DNA of 64,000 nucleotides. It comes from Petunia secreta (lineage: Eukaryota; Streptophyta; Magnoliopsida; Solanales; Solanaceae). Under the pieces are notes generated by a model that saw only the letters and a program-made list of their open reading frames with translations, had not been told where the DNA came from and ran no database searches. The DNA lies in assembly GCA_029990175.1 (NCBI GenBank), contig JARKIP010000023.1:21843501-21907500 (forward strand), in the 5' to 3' direction. The translations under genes were made by a program, and so were the position numbers. Below are positions 34,601 to 46,304 of this stretch, in pieces. Position 1 is the stretch's first letter. The number at the start of each line of letters is the position of its first letter.

Positions 34601-34770
34601 AAACCAGCTTGAACCGGTCCAATATCTTTGAAGTCAATGTATGACCCCGGTGTCAGGAGAATATGTTTAACAATTACAAATCAATGGAAGAACCCAAGTT
34701 CGCATGTACAAGTTATAGCAGAGTATGGCGGACCTGCACCTGGAGCATATAGCCAGTGTAGATTGGTAAG
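34601..34770 (+). other. Exon-like open stretch, unidentified
   Basis: A less AT-rich, protein-like stretch reads MYDPGVRRICLTITNQWKN and later EYGGPAPGAYSQC, ending near a possible splice donor (TTG-GTAAGC at 34766). I do not recognise the family. It could be a fragment of a host gene carried here or the remains of a gene disrupted by the nearby insertions. It lies about 300 bp upstream of the Copia element. Confidence 0.35.
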
Positions 34771-34989
34771 CTATTTTATTATTCATTACATGGTAGAATT
34801 GAACATGGTAAATATGACCCTATCTATCTGAATAATTTAAAGCAATGTTCTCCATTTATTTTGCAATTATCTAATTAACAACAGCTTATTAGAGACAAAA
34901 CTTAAATGGTTTATCCTTATGCTTAGATATCATTACTTTTTCTGTAAGACTTTCACTGAGTTAAGTATATTTTCTCACGCTACACGTTG

Positions 34990-35076
34990 ACGAGCACACT
35001 CTAAAATGCGGAACTAATAAGAGCACGGGATTGCAGGAACGTGAGAAAGTATGTCCGAGTAATTGTTCGTGCACCG
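34990..35076 (+). pseudogene. PAN-domain relic of an S-domain receptor-like kinase, left part
   Basis: Just before the Copia element the plus strand reads TGLQEREKVCPSNCSC, matching the conserved LQEC---CL-NCSC of the PAN/apple domain of S-locus (G-type lectin) receptor kinases. The reading resumes after the Copia element at 52355 with TAYANA. Together the two halves span the signature NCSCTAYAN. Only about 30 codons are recognisable, so this is a relic of a membrane receptor kinase, not a working gene. Confidence 0.7.
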
Positions 35077-35286
35077 TAATGAATGTTATATTGCGAATAG
35101 GTTAGATATGTAAATAAGTTAGCTATGTAAATTGTATATTGCGCCAAGCCCGTTAAATTTACTTTGTCCCTAAGTTAGGTTTACTAGGTTTTCTCTTGTT
35201 ATAAATAGGGACTCCCTTCATCAATGAAAGCAAGAGTTTTCATCCAAATCTTATTCTTCTATTATGTGAGTGTGTTCGGTTTTACA
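35077..35286 (+). repeat. 5' LTR of Copia element
   Basis: 210 bp from TAATGAATGTTATATTG to GGTTTTACA, matching 52135-52354. It contains a TATA-like CTTGTTATAAATAGGG (35194-35209). If the shared TAA is included, the LTR ends are TA...CA, a recognised non-canonical type; the canonical alternative starts at TG (35080). Confidence 0.88.
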
Positions 35287-35299
35287 TGGTATCAGAACC
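35287..35299 (+). promoter_or_regulatory. Primer binding site (tRNA-iMet type)
   Basis: TGGTATCAGAACC directly follows the 5' LTR and matches the complement of the initiator tRNA-Met 3' end in its first ten bases. Confidence 0.85.
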
Positions 35300-35327
35300 A
35301 CCGTGAAACTCTTCGAGTAGAAAAGTA

Positions 35328-36625
35328 ATGGCGGCTCCAGTAGGAGATGCTGCAGTCGTACGGAAGACAATCTCTCTGTACGATATCACCTCAAATGATA
35401 ATCCTGGTTTGATTATCACACAGGTCCAGTTGACCAGTGAAAACTATGAGGAATGGGCGCGGTCGGTTAGAACGGCGCTGCGTGCAAGAAAGAAGTTTGG
35501 TTTTGTTGACGGATCGATCAAGATGCCCGATGAAAAGTCGGTCGATTATGAGGACTGGTGGACTATCAATTCTCTTCTGGTGTCGTGGATTAGGAATTCG
35601 ATCGAGCCTACTCTTCGAACCACCATATCGCACATGGAAGTGGCGAAAGATCTGTGGGAGAGTATTCGAGAACGTTTTTCCGTGGGAAACGGACCTCGGA
35701 TTTAGAAATTGAAAGCGACTTTGGCCGGTTGTAAGCAAAAGGGATTAACTATTGGTGCTTACTATGGAAAACTGGCTATGTTGTGGGAAGAACTAGGAAA
35801 TTGTGATAAGTTTCCAACATGTTCGTGTGGAAACTGCACTTGCAATCTAACGGTTTCACTGGAGAAGAAAAGAGAAGATGATAGGGTTCACTTATTTCTT
35901 ATGGGTCTGGATGAAAGTCTTTATGGAACCGTCCGTTCCAATCTCTTGGCTCAGGATCCGTTGCCATCGATGAATCCAGTCTACCAAAAGGTAATCCAAG
36001 ATGAACGGATCAAGGGGATGGCACAAACTCATGAAGAACGAGGGGAGGTGACAGCGTTTGCTGCACGAAGTTCACCTCCACCGAAGACAAGTTATAAGGA
36101 GTGTCACTTATGTGATCGAGGAGGACATCCTCCAGAACGCTGCTATGAAGTTATTGGTTATCCGGAGGGTAGGTGCATTATCCGAAGCAAGGTTCTTCGA
36201 ATGGAGGACGTGGCAGAGAAAGAGTTGAAGGTAACAGAAGTGGAAGAGGTCGTGGACATCAACAGTTTGGTTCGAATGCTGGTCAAGGACGTGGCAATAA
36301 TCGAGCAAATGCTGCTCAAGCTGAGTTCGAGAATGGAGAAAATGGACATATGAGTGTGCCCGAACAAACTAACTTGTCTGGAATAACAGGTGATCGGTTG
36401 CAGATGCTTTTCGATTTGCTGAAAAAGGAGAAGGCAAGCACAAGTGAACCATCGATTGGTAAAAAAATTTATCTTTCATGGATTATTGACACGGGGGCGT
36501 CAAATCACATGACCGGTCAGATAAGTGCTTTGGAGAATTTACGAACAATACCAAAGTGTCCGGTAGGTCTACTGAATAGAAGTAGTACAATGGCGACTTA
36601 GGAAGGATCTATCATATTCAACGAA
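35328..36625 (+). pseudogene. Copia gag and start of protease, broken
   Basis: The frame starts MAAPVGDAAVV and runs as a Copia-type gag (LTSENYEEWARSVRTAL, then ISHMEVAKDLWESI). An in-frame TAG at 35703-35705 (RI-stop-KLKATLAGCKQ) interrupts it. The zinc knuckle CHLCDRGGHPPERC lies at about 36098-36140 (C-x2-C-x4-H-x4-C). A frameshift near 36170 moves the reading into the frame ending at 36601, which holds the aspartic protease motif WIIDTGASNHMTG at about 36480. The protease is then cut by the Athila insertion at 36631. Family role: particle formation and polyprotein cleavage. Confidence 0.85.
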
Positions 36626-36630
36626 GACAT

Positions 36631-37973
36631 TGTTGCTCCCAACGCACACGCAAGTATACGCGGTCGACAAGTAATAAAATGATAAATCGAATATCGTTCC
36701 CACGAGGACTAAGCAGACTAATACTTAACAAACAATTCCTCCAAACTACTCAGGGTCTTTTTCTTGGTTGTAAGAGTTTTTATAACTAAAGTGCAGTAAG
36801 TAAAGTGCTAAAGGTGTAGTCAAGCAATGAGAAATACTTTGGTTGTTAACAATATCAAGAGAGTGGTCCAGGGTCAGAGTTACGAACAATCCAGTTGATG
36901 TATCCAATTGATTCCACTTCTTAAATCCCGGGTTACTAACTGACAGAGTAAATGTAACTGTGAAAACCTTTCAGTTCTTCACAGTCTATGCAAGCTACTT
37001 CAATCCATATATGTCTATGGGTTAAATCACATGCACGCATTAAGATTCATGTAATGAGTTAAACTAGGCAAGCAAGTATATGTCTATCCTACCCGCGAAT
37101 TGATTCCCCGATGCCCGGGTTCACAAACTAGTTCTATTCTTTCTTATTACGTAATTAGATTCTCTCTTTCAAGTTCAATCCAAAAACCATAGATGATGTA
37201 TAATTATCGAGCTCTAACAATTACACATGTGAAATCAAGAAAGAATAGGCAACCCGTTATGGGATTAAATCAATGGGAATCAACCTTCAACAATCAACCT
37301 TCATGTAATACTCTAACCCTAGAACGTAAAGTTTAGCCACACATATTCATAATCACAAGGCAATAATCTGGTGTAATAATGAAGTAAATGATGTAATAGA
37401 TGAAGATTAGGAATAAACCCTTGTTCAATGAGTATGTAGCTCTCAATATTGCTCCAAAGTATCAACTCTCCTTCAAAAACTAAGTAAAAGACTATTTATA
37501 GTGTTTACAAACACCTAGTAATAACTTAGACCCAATACTAGACGGAATAGGAAGTGAAAAACCGCACACGGGGCGCTATAACGGGCGCCCCGCGCCTCGG
37601 AAAGCGCCAAGATAATCAGTCTCGCCACATTTTGGGCGCCTTTGAGACGTGGCGCGTGGGATACCGCGCTGGGCAGTGGGGCGCGGTGGAGGGCGCGCCA
37701 CGTGCCCTGCAGCGCCCAGCCAATCGCCTTCTTTCTTGGTCCGAAATCGTGTCCGTGTCGTGCCTTCGCGTGCTCAATCCAATCCACAATCATCCTTCAA
37801 CCAATTCATGCTCAATCAAGCTCCAAAAAGCTCCAAATGCACCGCGTAACAACCTACACACGCACAACACAAAATCAGTGTACAACCACCTTCACAAACT
37901 ATAAAACGAGTGCAAAACAAGCTCAAATATGCGGCAATATTAAGGAAATATAGGCATAAAATGCCAAACATCA
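36631..37973 (-). repeat. Athila 3' LTR (left copy)
   Basis: 1343 bp, TGTTGCTCCC...CCAAACATCA. A GC-rich block at 37565-37730 is packed with GGGCGC/GCGCC motifs in an otherwise AT-rich LTR. It is almost identical to the copy at 47724-49087. Confidence 0.95.
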
Positions 37974-39776
37974 CCACCCCATACTTGAACCCTTGATCTC
38001 CCTCGAGTAAGTCACATCTCACTTCCCCAACCTAGGTAAAACAGGTCTGCCTATGACTATGGTTGATACCGACCATTGAACCAATGCACACATGACTACT
38101 ATGGATCCACAAACATGCCAACAATTACCAAAACCAAAAATATGAGAACAACCACCCCAAAATAGCTCAAATGCACAAACTTAACTTAATGCAACCATGC
38201 TCCCACAAAATCACACTTATCTACTCAACCAAGAACCATCAACTTCACCTACTTCATGCAAACCACGTGCCCTCACCAATATGAAGCAAAAGGGTGCCCC
38301 CCAAAGATCACACACAAAATCAATATCATAAATAGAATGGGGGCAATACAAATAAATTCACTCACTCTCATGAAAGTCTCACATGTCACACACAATGTAC
38401 CATAGGCTTGCCCGTAGTGTAGGACTCCACTAATGTAAGCTCACTCCAATCGGGATTAACTAGGACTTTAGAAAGGTCGTAATGTAGGCTAAGGGGCGGG
38501 TAGGATACATATGGTAATAGTGACTACCTCCCTAAACACATTAATACATCACATTCAAATTAATCATCAATCTCATCAAGCCACCCAAACCAACAACTTC
38601 TACACATACACCTTCTCACACGTAGCATTTTTCATTTAAGCACACACTAGCAAGGAATGGATATCTTTTTCTCTTCTTATTTCCTTTTTTTTTTCTTTTC
38701 ACAATTTTTTCTTTCTTTTCAACTTTGCCAATGCTTTTCACTACTTCACAATTTTTCAATTATCCCTCTTTACTAGCTCCACTCAAAAACCTCCCAAAAT
38801 CCAACCACAACTCCAAAATAACAACACAATATCAATAAAGTGCTTAAGGAGTAAGGGCCAAAAGAGTCAATTTAGAACAAATGGGTAGGCTCGGGGTGTG
38901 GGTGCCAACAAAAAGGATCAAAGACATCACAACAACAACTTTTTCTTTCTAGGTATATATGTAAAGGTAGGCAACAAAAGAAGGCCTTGTATCATTTCCC
39001 GACTAGAGCAAACCTAAGATTTCGCTTTGCACACACACGGGGCAAGTTCTAGACATTAATATGCAAACATGGAGTAAATAAGAACATGCCTCACAACTCA
39101 CATTGCACATGGTCCACACAAAAAGGTTCCATCAACAACTCTCAACTAAGCATCTAGAATGTAACTTGTGGAAATTTAAGCACTCATGCACAAAGGTCAA
39201 CAATCAAGTCAAGCAAGCGGACTCAAGCATCTCAAGGGGGTCGTTCCATTTTTTCCTAGGCATGCATCAAAATTAAAACTCAAGGACACCACAAATAGCA
39301 CATGCAATCAAGTCCAAGTCCATCGGTATCAAACAAATCAAAGGCACCTAGCATTCTACCTTTTTCCTACGTCTAGGGTCATCTACAACTAACTATCCTA
39401 ATCCTAAAAATAAAATACTACCCGGTTCAAAGGCTCCCCGTGGAAAAGAACCGAGGCCATAAGAAAAACCACGGGGTGGATGACATGTACCACTAATAAA
39501 ACTAAAAGGAAAATCTTTTTGGAATTTTTCATTGTTTTCTAATTTTTTTTATTTTTTTCATATATAAAAGCAAAAAATAAATCAAAATAAAGTCAAGTGA
39601 CAAAAGAAAAGATCCTATGGTACATGCATCCTAACCTCAAAAATAGATAAAGGGCAGTACCCCACCCCACCCCACACTTAAACTAAGCAATGTTCCAGTG
39701 CGATAAAGAAGTAAGTGCAAAAGGAAGAGTACAAGAAAACTGCCCTGAAATCTGGGTGGTGCGCAGGAGTGTGGAC
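37974..39776 (-). other. Athila 3' noncoding spacer and purine tract
   Basis: The purine tract is next to the LTR (minus strand TATGGGGTGG, plus CCACCCCATA at 37974-37983). The remaining 1.8 kb has no significant ORF and is A/C-rich on the plus strand. A long noncoding stretch between the last ORF and the 3' LTR is common in Athila-like elements. Confidence 0.6.
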
Positions 39777-41042
39777 CTAATCCTCCTCCTCATCAGAGCC
39801 ACCGCCCTCAGAATCAGCTGCCTCAACCTCACTGTACGGATCGTTAGCAACAACATCTGAATCCGTGTTCTCATCCTCCTGCGAATCCACCGCTCTAGCT
39901 CGAATCATGCCAAGCAGATCCTTCGAGGTCTCCAGGAGAGGGACAGTGCGATCAATAGCAGTCAAATCAACGCCCGACCGACGGGCCATCGCCTCCATCA
40001 TCAAGTACTGACGCGCAGTCAAGTTGGCGTCTGCCTCCCGCCACTCGTCTACCGTCAGTTTCACCGGTGCGGTGGTGGTCACCCCCTTGACCGAAGCAAT
40101 GTCAAAAGGCTTCCCTATATCAGGGACAATGCGATCCCCAATCTCATCTACGGGGACGCCCGCCTTCTCTAAGTAACGGGTCAAGAGGTTCCCAAAGTAC
40201 AATCTACTACATGAATCAGATTTTCGTTGCTCTTTCATAACGCGCAACATGTAGTAGCCAATGTTCACCGGCCTCCCAATCATGAAGAAGTACACCATGC
40301 ACGCCCGAGTCTTAGAGACCTCGGAGTAATGGGAACATGGTAGTATACGTGCATTTATGAACCGCATCCACACACGGGCCGGTTTAAGAAACTGCGAGAA
40401 ATACATGAACTTGTGTCTTCCGGTGGCAGTACGCTCCCACTTGTGAGTGGAGCTCTCGCCACATAGTGTATCCCGCAAAGCCTTATAATCAGGCTTCTTG
40501 ATGTACTCCCTCAAATCATCATAATCGGGGTCATCGACCCCCAAAAAGGCATTCAATGCCGTAGGATCCAACTTCGCTTTCACTCCCCGAACTGTCACCA
40601 CATCATCCTCCTTCCAAGCTTCCTCGGGCTCCCAATTGGCATACAATTCTTGTACCATGTCCAAGTTGGCGTGCCCCGAACTCTCAAACACCGAGTCCCA
40701 TTTTAGAGCAATGATCGCTTCGGCCACACTTCTAAATTTTTGAATCACCCGTCGTTTATCAATGGCTTGCTCGGGTATGTATCCCGCAAGCCGCACACTC
40801 TTATACCATGTTTGGCATTCACCCTTCTTTACAAAAGGGATGCCATAACGGGTCTTGCCTCCGGGACGTGGTATCGGTACCGCGTCCTTTGGAATCTTAG
40901 CCTTGCCTTTAGCCTTTGGTTTAGCCTTGGGTTTGGCCGGTGCCTTACCCTTTTGCTTGGTAGTGGAAGGCCCGACTTGAAGTGTTTTTCTCGAGCCCGA
41001 AGCGGAGGAAGAGCTCTTGCTTGGCAAAGGAGTAGTCACCAT
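39777..41042 (-). CDS. Athila third ORF (env-position protein), intact
   Basis: A 421-residue open frame if started at the ATG at 41042-41040 (MVTTPLPSKSSSS); nine more codons are open upstream. The N-terminal 60 residues are low-complexity and rich in S, K, P and A (KPKAKPKAKGKAK). The middle reads YIPEQAIDKRRVIQKFR, FESSGHANLDMVQELYANW, ALNAFLGVDDPDYDDLREY and FMYFSQFLKPARVWMRFINA, the style of the putative plant transposon protein found in many Athila-like elements. The C-terminus is acidic (ADSEGGGSDEEED). No signal peptide or obvious membrane helix is seen, so an envelope role is not supported by sequence. It occupies the env-like position after integrase. Its function is unknown. It is the only undamaged ORF of the element. 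Confidence 0.8.
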   Translation of the reverse strand: MVTTPLPSKSSSSASGSRKTLQVGPSTTKQKGKAPAKPKAKPKAKGKAKIPKDAVPIPRPGGKTRYGIPFVKKGECQTWYKSVRLAGYIPEQAIDKRRVIQKFRSVAEAIIALKWDSVFESSGHANLDMVQELYANWEPEEAWKEDDVVTVRGVKAKLDPTALNAFLGVDDPDYDDLREYIKKPDYKALRDTLCGESSTHKWERTATGRHKFMYFSQFLKPARVWMRFINARILPCSHYSEVSKTRACMVYFFMIGRPVNIGYYMLRVMKEQRKSDSCSRLYFGNLLTRYLEKAGVPVDEIGDRIVPDIGKPFDIASVKGVTTTAPVKLTVDEWREADANLTARQYLMMEAMARRSGVDLTAIDRTVPLLETSKDLLGMIRARAVDSQEDENTDSDVVANDPYSEVEAADSEGGGSDEEED

Positions 41043-42252
41043 GGTACCTATACAACAATAAAAGATCAATGTGAGATAGATAGATAGGTACCAAGACTAT
41101 ACAATTCAAGCTCAATTGGTGGGGTACCACCCCACACTTATCACACACTCGATGTGTCAATCACTCAACTCAATGGCACGAGCAACCCCACACTTAAGCA
41201 AAACTAGCTTTGGGCAAAGTATGCCACAATTTTGAATTTTGAAAATCAAGCTAGTGTGGGTGCATCATGATCAATTCTTGTGTGTGTGCAACACCTAATG
41301 TCCATAATGAGCCTAAGGAATGCATTGCTACTCAAGAATTCACAATGTTCTTGAATTTTTATCGTTGAGGCTTTTTCACAAACACTTGGTGTGCACACTT
41401 TTAAACTAGCAATTTCAATGAGTTTTGGAATATGCCAACCCTCCCAAATTGTTGGGAGATCTCTTTTTTCAAGTCACAAGTCATCTAGCTAGCTCATTTA
41501 ACCATTTAGGCACAACAAGCATGAACTTTTAATGAGTCAACTTGTAACTAGCTAAGAATCATTCCTAACAAGAATAAGTGCAACTTACATGTTAATGAAG
41601 AGAAAAAGTGAAGAATTTACTTACTTGAATGATTTAGGATAGATTTCACAAGATTTGGAATGATTCGAAGTGATAGAGATGAAGTTGTGAGTGATTAGAG
41701 AGTGATTGGGGGTGAAAATAGTGAAAATTAGGGTGTTAAAATCGGGTATTTGGGGATGGGGAAGACCGGGTCGCGGGTCAAAACCCGTTTGACCCGACAA
41801 AACTCACAAATCATGGCCTTGCGCGGTACTTGGCGCGCCACGGGCAAAACGCGCCCAAAAACAGTAGCTACTGCCTAAGCTGGCGCGCTGGGGGGCGTGG
41901 CACGCTTCCCAACGCTCCAGGCCACTTTTCTTCAGCTCAAGTTTTGCGCTTTGGGAGGCGCGGGGAACTCCCGAACGCGCCCGAGCATATTTTTTCGCAC
42001 CAATTTTTGATTCCAAGTGCAACCCCAAGCGCGAGACATGACTCGAGACGTCCCGCACCCCTCAATGCATTAATTTCACCTTGTTTAGCTCACCCGATTC
42101 CTGCAAAAACGACACACAAAAACAACAAACTACGTGACACTATAAAAATAAAAACTAAACTATTACAAGTACAAACTCGGGTTGCCTCCCGAGAAGCGCC
42201 TTATTTAACGTCGTGACACGACGGGTATAAATCAAGGGTCCCTCAACGTAAT
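41043..42252 (-). other. Athila spacer between integrase and third ORF
   Basis: Noncoding. 41800-42060 is unusually GC-rich with repeated GCGC-type motifs (GGCGCGCC, ACGCGCCC) like the block in the LTRs; apparent frames across it are low complexity. The rest is AT-rich. Confidence 0.5.
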
Positions 42253-45200
42253 TTAAGTGCGGTGATTCACCGCACCTCCCCAATAATGTTTCACCCGTTG
42301 ACCATTAACCAAAAATGTGTTCTCAGAATTCGGGGCTCTCAATTCAACCGCTCCATGTGCGGTAACACGAACAACTTCAAAAGGCCCCGACCATCTCGAC
42401 TTCAACTTGCCCGGAAATAATTTCAACCTCGAGTTGAACAATAACACAAGCTGCCCGGGCTCAAAAGAACGACGCTCAATGTGCTTATCATGCCATTTCT
42501 TTGTTTGTTCTTATATAATTTAGCATTTTCATACGCATGGAAACGGAACTCATCAAGTTCATGCAATTGGAGCATCCTCTTCTTACCCGCTAAGGCCATA
42601 TCAAGATTGAGCTTTTGAATAGCCCAATACGCCTTATGCTCTAATTCAACCGGCAAGAGACAGGCCTTACCATAACAAGCCTATATGGAGAAGTTCCAAT
42701 AGGTGTTTTGAATGCGGTTCGATAGGCCCAGAGAGCATCATCTAACTTCATAGCTCAATCCTTCCTCGAGGCATTCACAGTCTCTCAAGGATTTGCTTGA
42801 TCTCTCTATTAGACACTTCCACTTGGCCACTAGTTTGGGGATGATAAGTAGTAGCCACCTTGTGGCGAACCCCATACTTAGCCAACAATTTATTGAACAA
42901 GCAGTTACAAAAGTGCTTACCTTCATCACTGACTGATTATAGCCCGCGGTGTCCCAAAATGAGTGAAAATATTCTTCTTTACAAACTTCACCACCACACT
43001 CGCATCATTTGTTGGAAGTGCAACAACTTCCACCCATTTAGACACATAATCAACTGCTACTAGGATGTACTTTTGGCCCATAGAAGGTGGGAATGGACCC
43101 ATAAAATCAATACCCCAACAATCAAACAGCTCAATCTCCAAGATATTGTTCAAAGGCATCTCGTGACGCCTAGTAATTGTCTCAGTTCTTTGGCAACGAT
43201 CACATTGCTTCACTAGCATCTTTAAATAGAGTATGCCAAAAGAAACCAGATTGGAGTACCTTTGCAGCTGTTCGATCTCCACCAAGGTGGCCACCATAAG
43301 GAGAGGAATGGCAGCTCTGTAGAATCGGCTCTACTTCTTCTCTTGGAATACATCTCCTAGCTAGTTGATCCACCCCTATCTTGTACAAATAGGGCTCATC
43401 CCACACATAAAATCTACTCTCATGAAGGAGTTTACGCTTTTGCTCAGCAGTTACCCCAGGGGGGTACACATTACTCACAAGTAAATTCACCATGTCAGCA
43501 TACCATGGCACCTCAGCTGCATCAAGAGTAAAAAGTTGCTCATCAGGAAATACCTCTTTAATCTCGGGCCCTTCATCTACATGATCTCTATTCTCCAACC
43601 TTGACAAATGATCAGCAACTTGATTCTCAGTCCCCTTGCGATCTCGAATTTCAACATCAAACTCTTGCAATAAGAGAACCCATCTAATGAGTCTAGGCTT
43701 GGAGTCCTTCTTTTCAAACAAATACCGGATTGCGGCATGATCAGTGTAGACAACAACATGCGTGCCAACCAAATAAGATCTGAACTTATCAAAAGCATAA
43801 ACTACGGCTAGCAACTCCTTTTCAGTGGTGGTGTAATTGGACTGGGCTGCATCAATCGTCTTGCTTGCATAATAGATGGAGTGAAAGATTCTTCCAATCC
43901 TTTGGCCTAGAACAGCCCCAATAGCATTATCACTCGCATCACACATCAATTCAAACGGCAGAGACCAGTCAGGAGCAATGATGATTGGTGCGGTCACCAA
44001 CCTTTTCTTCAACTCTTCAAATGCTTTGAGACAAGCCTCATCAAACACAAATTTCACATCCTTCTCCAACAATTTGCATAAGGGAGTGGAAATTTTGGAG
44101 AAGTCCTTTATGAACCGTCTATAGAACCCTGCATGTCCCAAGAAACTACGCACCCCCTTAACAGAGATAGGTGGTGGCAACTTCTCAATAGCCTCAATCT
44201 TCGCTTTATCAACCTCAATTCCTTGCTTTGACATCTTGTGCCCAAGTACTATGCCTTCTTGAACCATAAAGTGACATTTTTCCCAATTCAGCATAAGATT
44301 TGTTTCTTCACAATGGCTCAGCACAGCATCAAGATTTCTCAAACATTCATCAAAAGAATCACCAACCACTGAAAAATCATCCATAAATACCTCCACAAAT
44401 TTTTCCACCATGTCAGTGAAAATAACCATCATGCACCGCTGAAAAGTCCCCGGGGCATTACACAACCCAAACGGCATCCTCCTAAATGCATAGGTGCCAT
44501 ATGGACAAGTAAAAGTGGTCTTCTCTTGGTCTTCAGGGGCTATCACAATTTGATTGTAGCCCGAATACCCATCCAAGAAGCAGTAATATTCATGCCCTGC
44601 AAGTCTATCCAACATCTGATCAATAAAGGGTAGTGGGAAGTGATCTTTCCTGGTGGCCTTGTTTAGCTTCCTATAGTCAATGAAAATTCGCCACCCTGTA
44701 ACAGTTCTTGTAGGAATCAACTCATTGTGCTCATTCTTTACCACTGTCATGCCCCCCTTCTTAGGAACACATTGCACTGGACTCACCCACTTGCTGTCAG
44801 AGATAGGAAAAATAATACCAGCATCCAGCCACTTGATAACTTCTTTCTTCACCACCTCCTTCATAATTGGGTTTAGCCTCCTCTGCTGCTCTATGGATGG
44901 TTTATGATCTTCCTCCAAGAGAATTTCGTGCATGCAAAAAGAAGGACTAATCCCTCTAATATCAGCAATAGTCCAGCCAATAGCTCTTTTGCGCTCTCGC
45001 AAAACCCGCAACACCTTCTCAACCTGCACATCAGACAACAAAGAAGAAAGGATCACGGGTAAAGTATTACCTTCACCCAAATAAGCATAACGTAAATGAT
45101 CGGGTAAAGGTTTGAGCTCAAGATTAGGAGCTTTCTCAATAGACGGTTTAGCAGGAGTTAAGGTCAACGGTCTATCAAGCTCCTCAAATTTCTTCCACCC

Positions 45201-46304
45201 TGGGATGAATCTACTCTGCATATTAAGAACCTCCAAATACTCTTCAATATCATCATCCTTCAGGATATCATCATCATCACATAAGAGTGCCCCTTCTAAC
45301 GAATCAACCTTAGAAGCCAAGAATGACCTCTCATCAGCAGTCAGCTCATCATCTACCACTTTTACCATTGACAACTCTTCATAATGAGAAGGAAGCTGGG
45401 TAGCTTTGAACACATTAAACACAGCTTCTTCCCCATTTATCTTCATAATCATCTTTCCAGCTCTGACTCGGATAACAGCATCAGCAGTAGCCAAAAATCC
45501 TCTTCCCAAGATGAGAGGAACCTCAGGATCAGCTTCATAATCAAGAATAATAAAATCAACGGGTAATATGAACTGACCCACTTGTACAAGCACATCCTCA
45601 ATAATCCATTCGGGGCATGTCAGAGATCTATCAGCAAGCTGCAGGGTCACAGTAGTGGGTCGTGGCTCACCCAGGCCTAGCTTCCTGAAAACTGAAGAAG
45701 GCATCAAATTCACACTAGCACCCAAATCACATAAAGCTCGGCCAACCTCATGTTCTCCAATTTTCAAAGGGATGGTAAAGCTACCAGGGTCCTTCAATTT
45801 CTGAGGAAGCTTGCTTCTAACTCTGGAACTGCACTCCTCAGTAAGTGCAACTGTCTCAAACTCAGTCAGTCTTCTCTTGTTAGCAACAATATCCTTGATG
45901 TATTTAGCATATTTGGGAACATCCCGCAAAAGCTCCACCAAAGGAATATTTACCTGAATCTGACTCAATATCTCCAAAAATTTCTTGCATGCTGCATCAA
46001 CTTTCTGCTTCTGAAGCCTCTGAGGGAAAGGTGGTGGTGGTCTCACAATAGCAGACTCGGGCTGCTTTGCTATTACTGTCTCTGCTTCTTTCTCCACTTC
46101 CCTATCAACATTTGGCTCTAGCTCATCAACAGGCTTCTTTGGTTTAGGGAGAAGTTCTTCTAGAGCTCTTCCATTCCTCAAAGTAACTGCTTGCACAAGT
46201 TCCTTAGGATTCTTCGTCTGTATCACTCGGTAAAGCACCCCGAGGTCTATTATTTTGTGCTCCAGCAAGCTGCCCCAACTGTCTTTCAAGATCTTTCTGC
46301 GCAT
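42253..46304 (-). pseudogene. Athila pol (protease, RT, RNase H, integrase), broken
   Basis: A frame of about 1030 codons (46304-43200) carries the protease-like ALCDLGASVNLMPSSVF, RT motifs FPLPFIDQMLDRLAG and VFMDDFSVVGDSF (catalytic MDD), RNase H (ELMCDASDNAIGAVLGQR, VYTDHAAIRYLF, ADHLSRLE) and the integrase zinc-finger start (SSPYGGHLGGDRTAAKV). A frameshift near 43215 moves the reading to CDRCQRTETITRR and the integrase core GIDFMGPFPPS (43297-42926). A 4-nt duplication near 42935 and further stops damage the rest of the core. The C-terminal piece SRWSGPFEVVRVTAHGAVEL is open at 42447-42253. gag and pol meet in different frames at 46204-46304. Confidence 0.9.

Noticed and set aside
37515..37953. 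Alanine- and arginine-rich frames in the Athila LTR (and 48629-49067)
   Set aside because: They follow from the GCGC-rich block and occur in both LTR copies on both strands; not genes.
39777..41042. Calling the Athila third ORF a true envelope protein
   Set aside because: Its position suggests env, but no signal peptide, membrane helix or cleavage site is visible.
41804..42216. GC-rich frames on both strands in the Athila spacer
   Set aside because: Same compositional artefact as in the LTR; no conserved residues.
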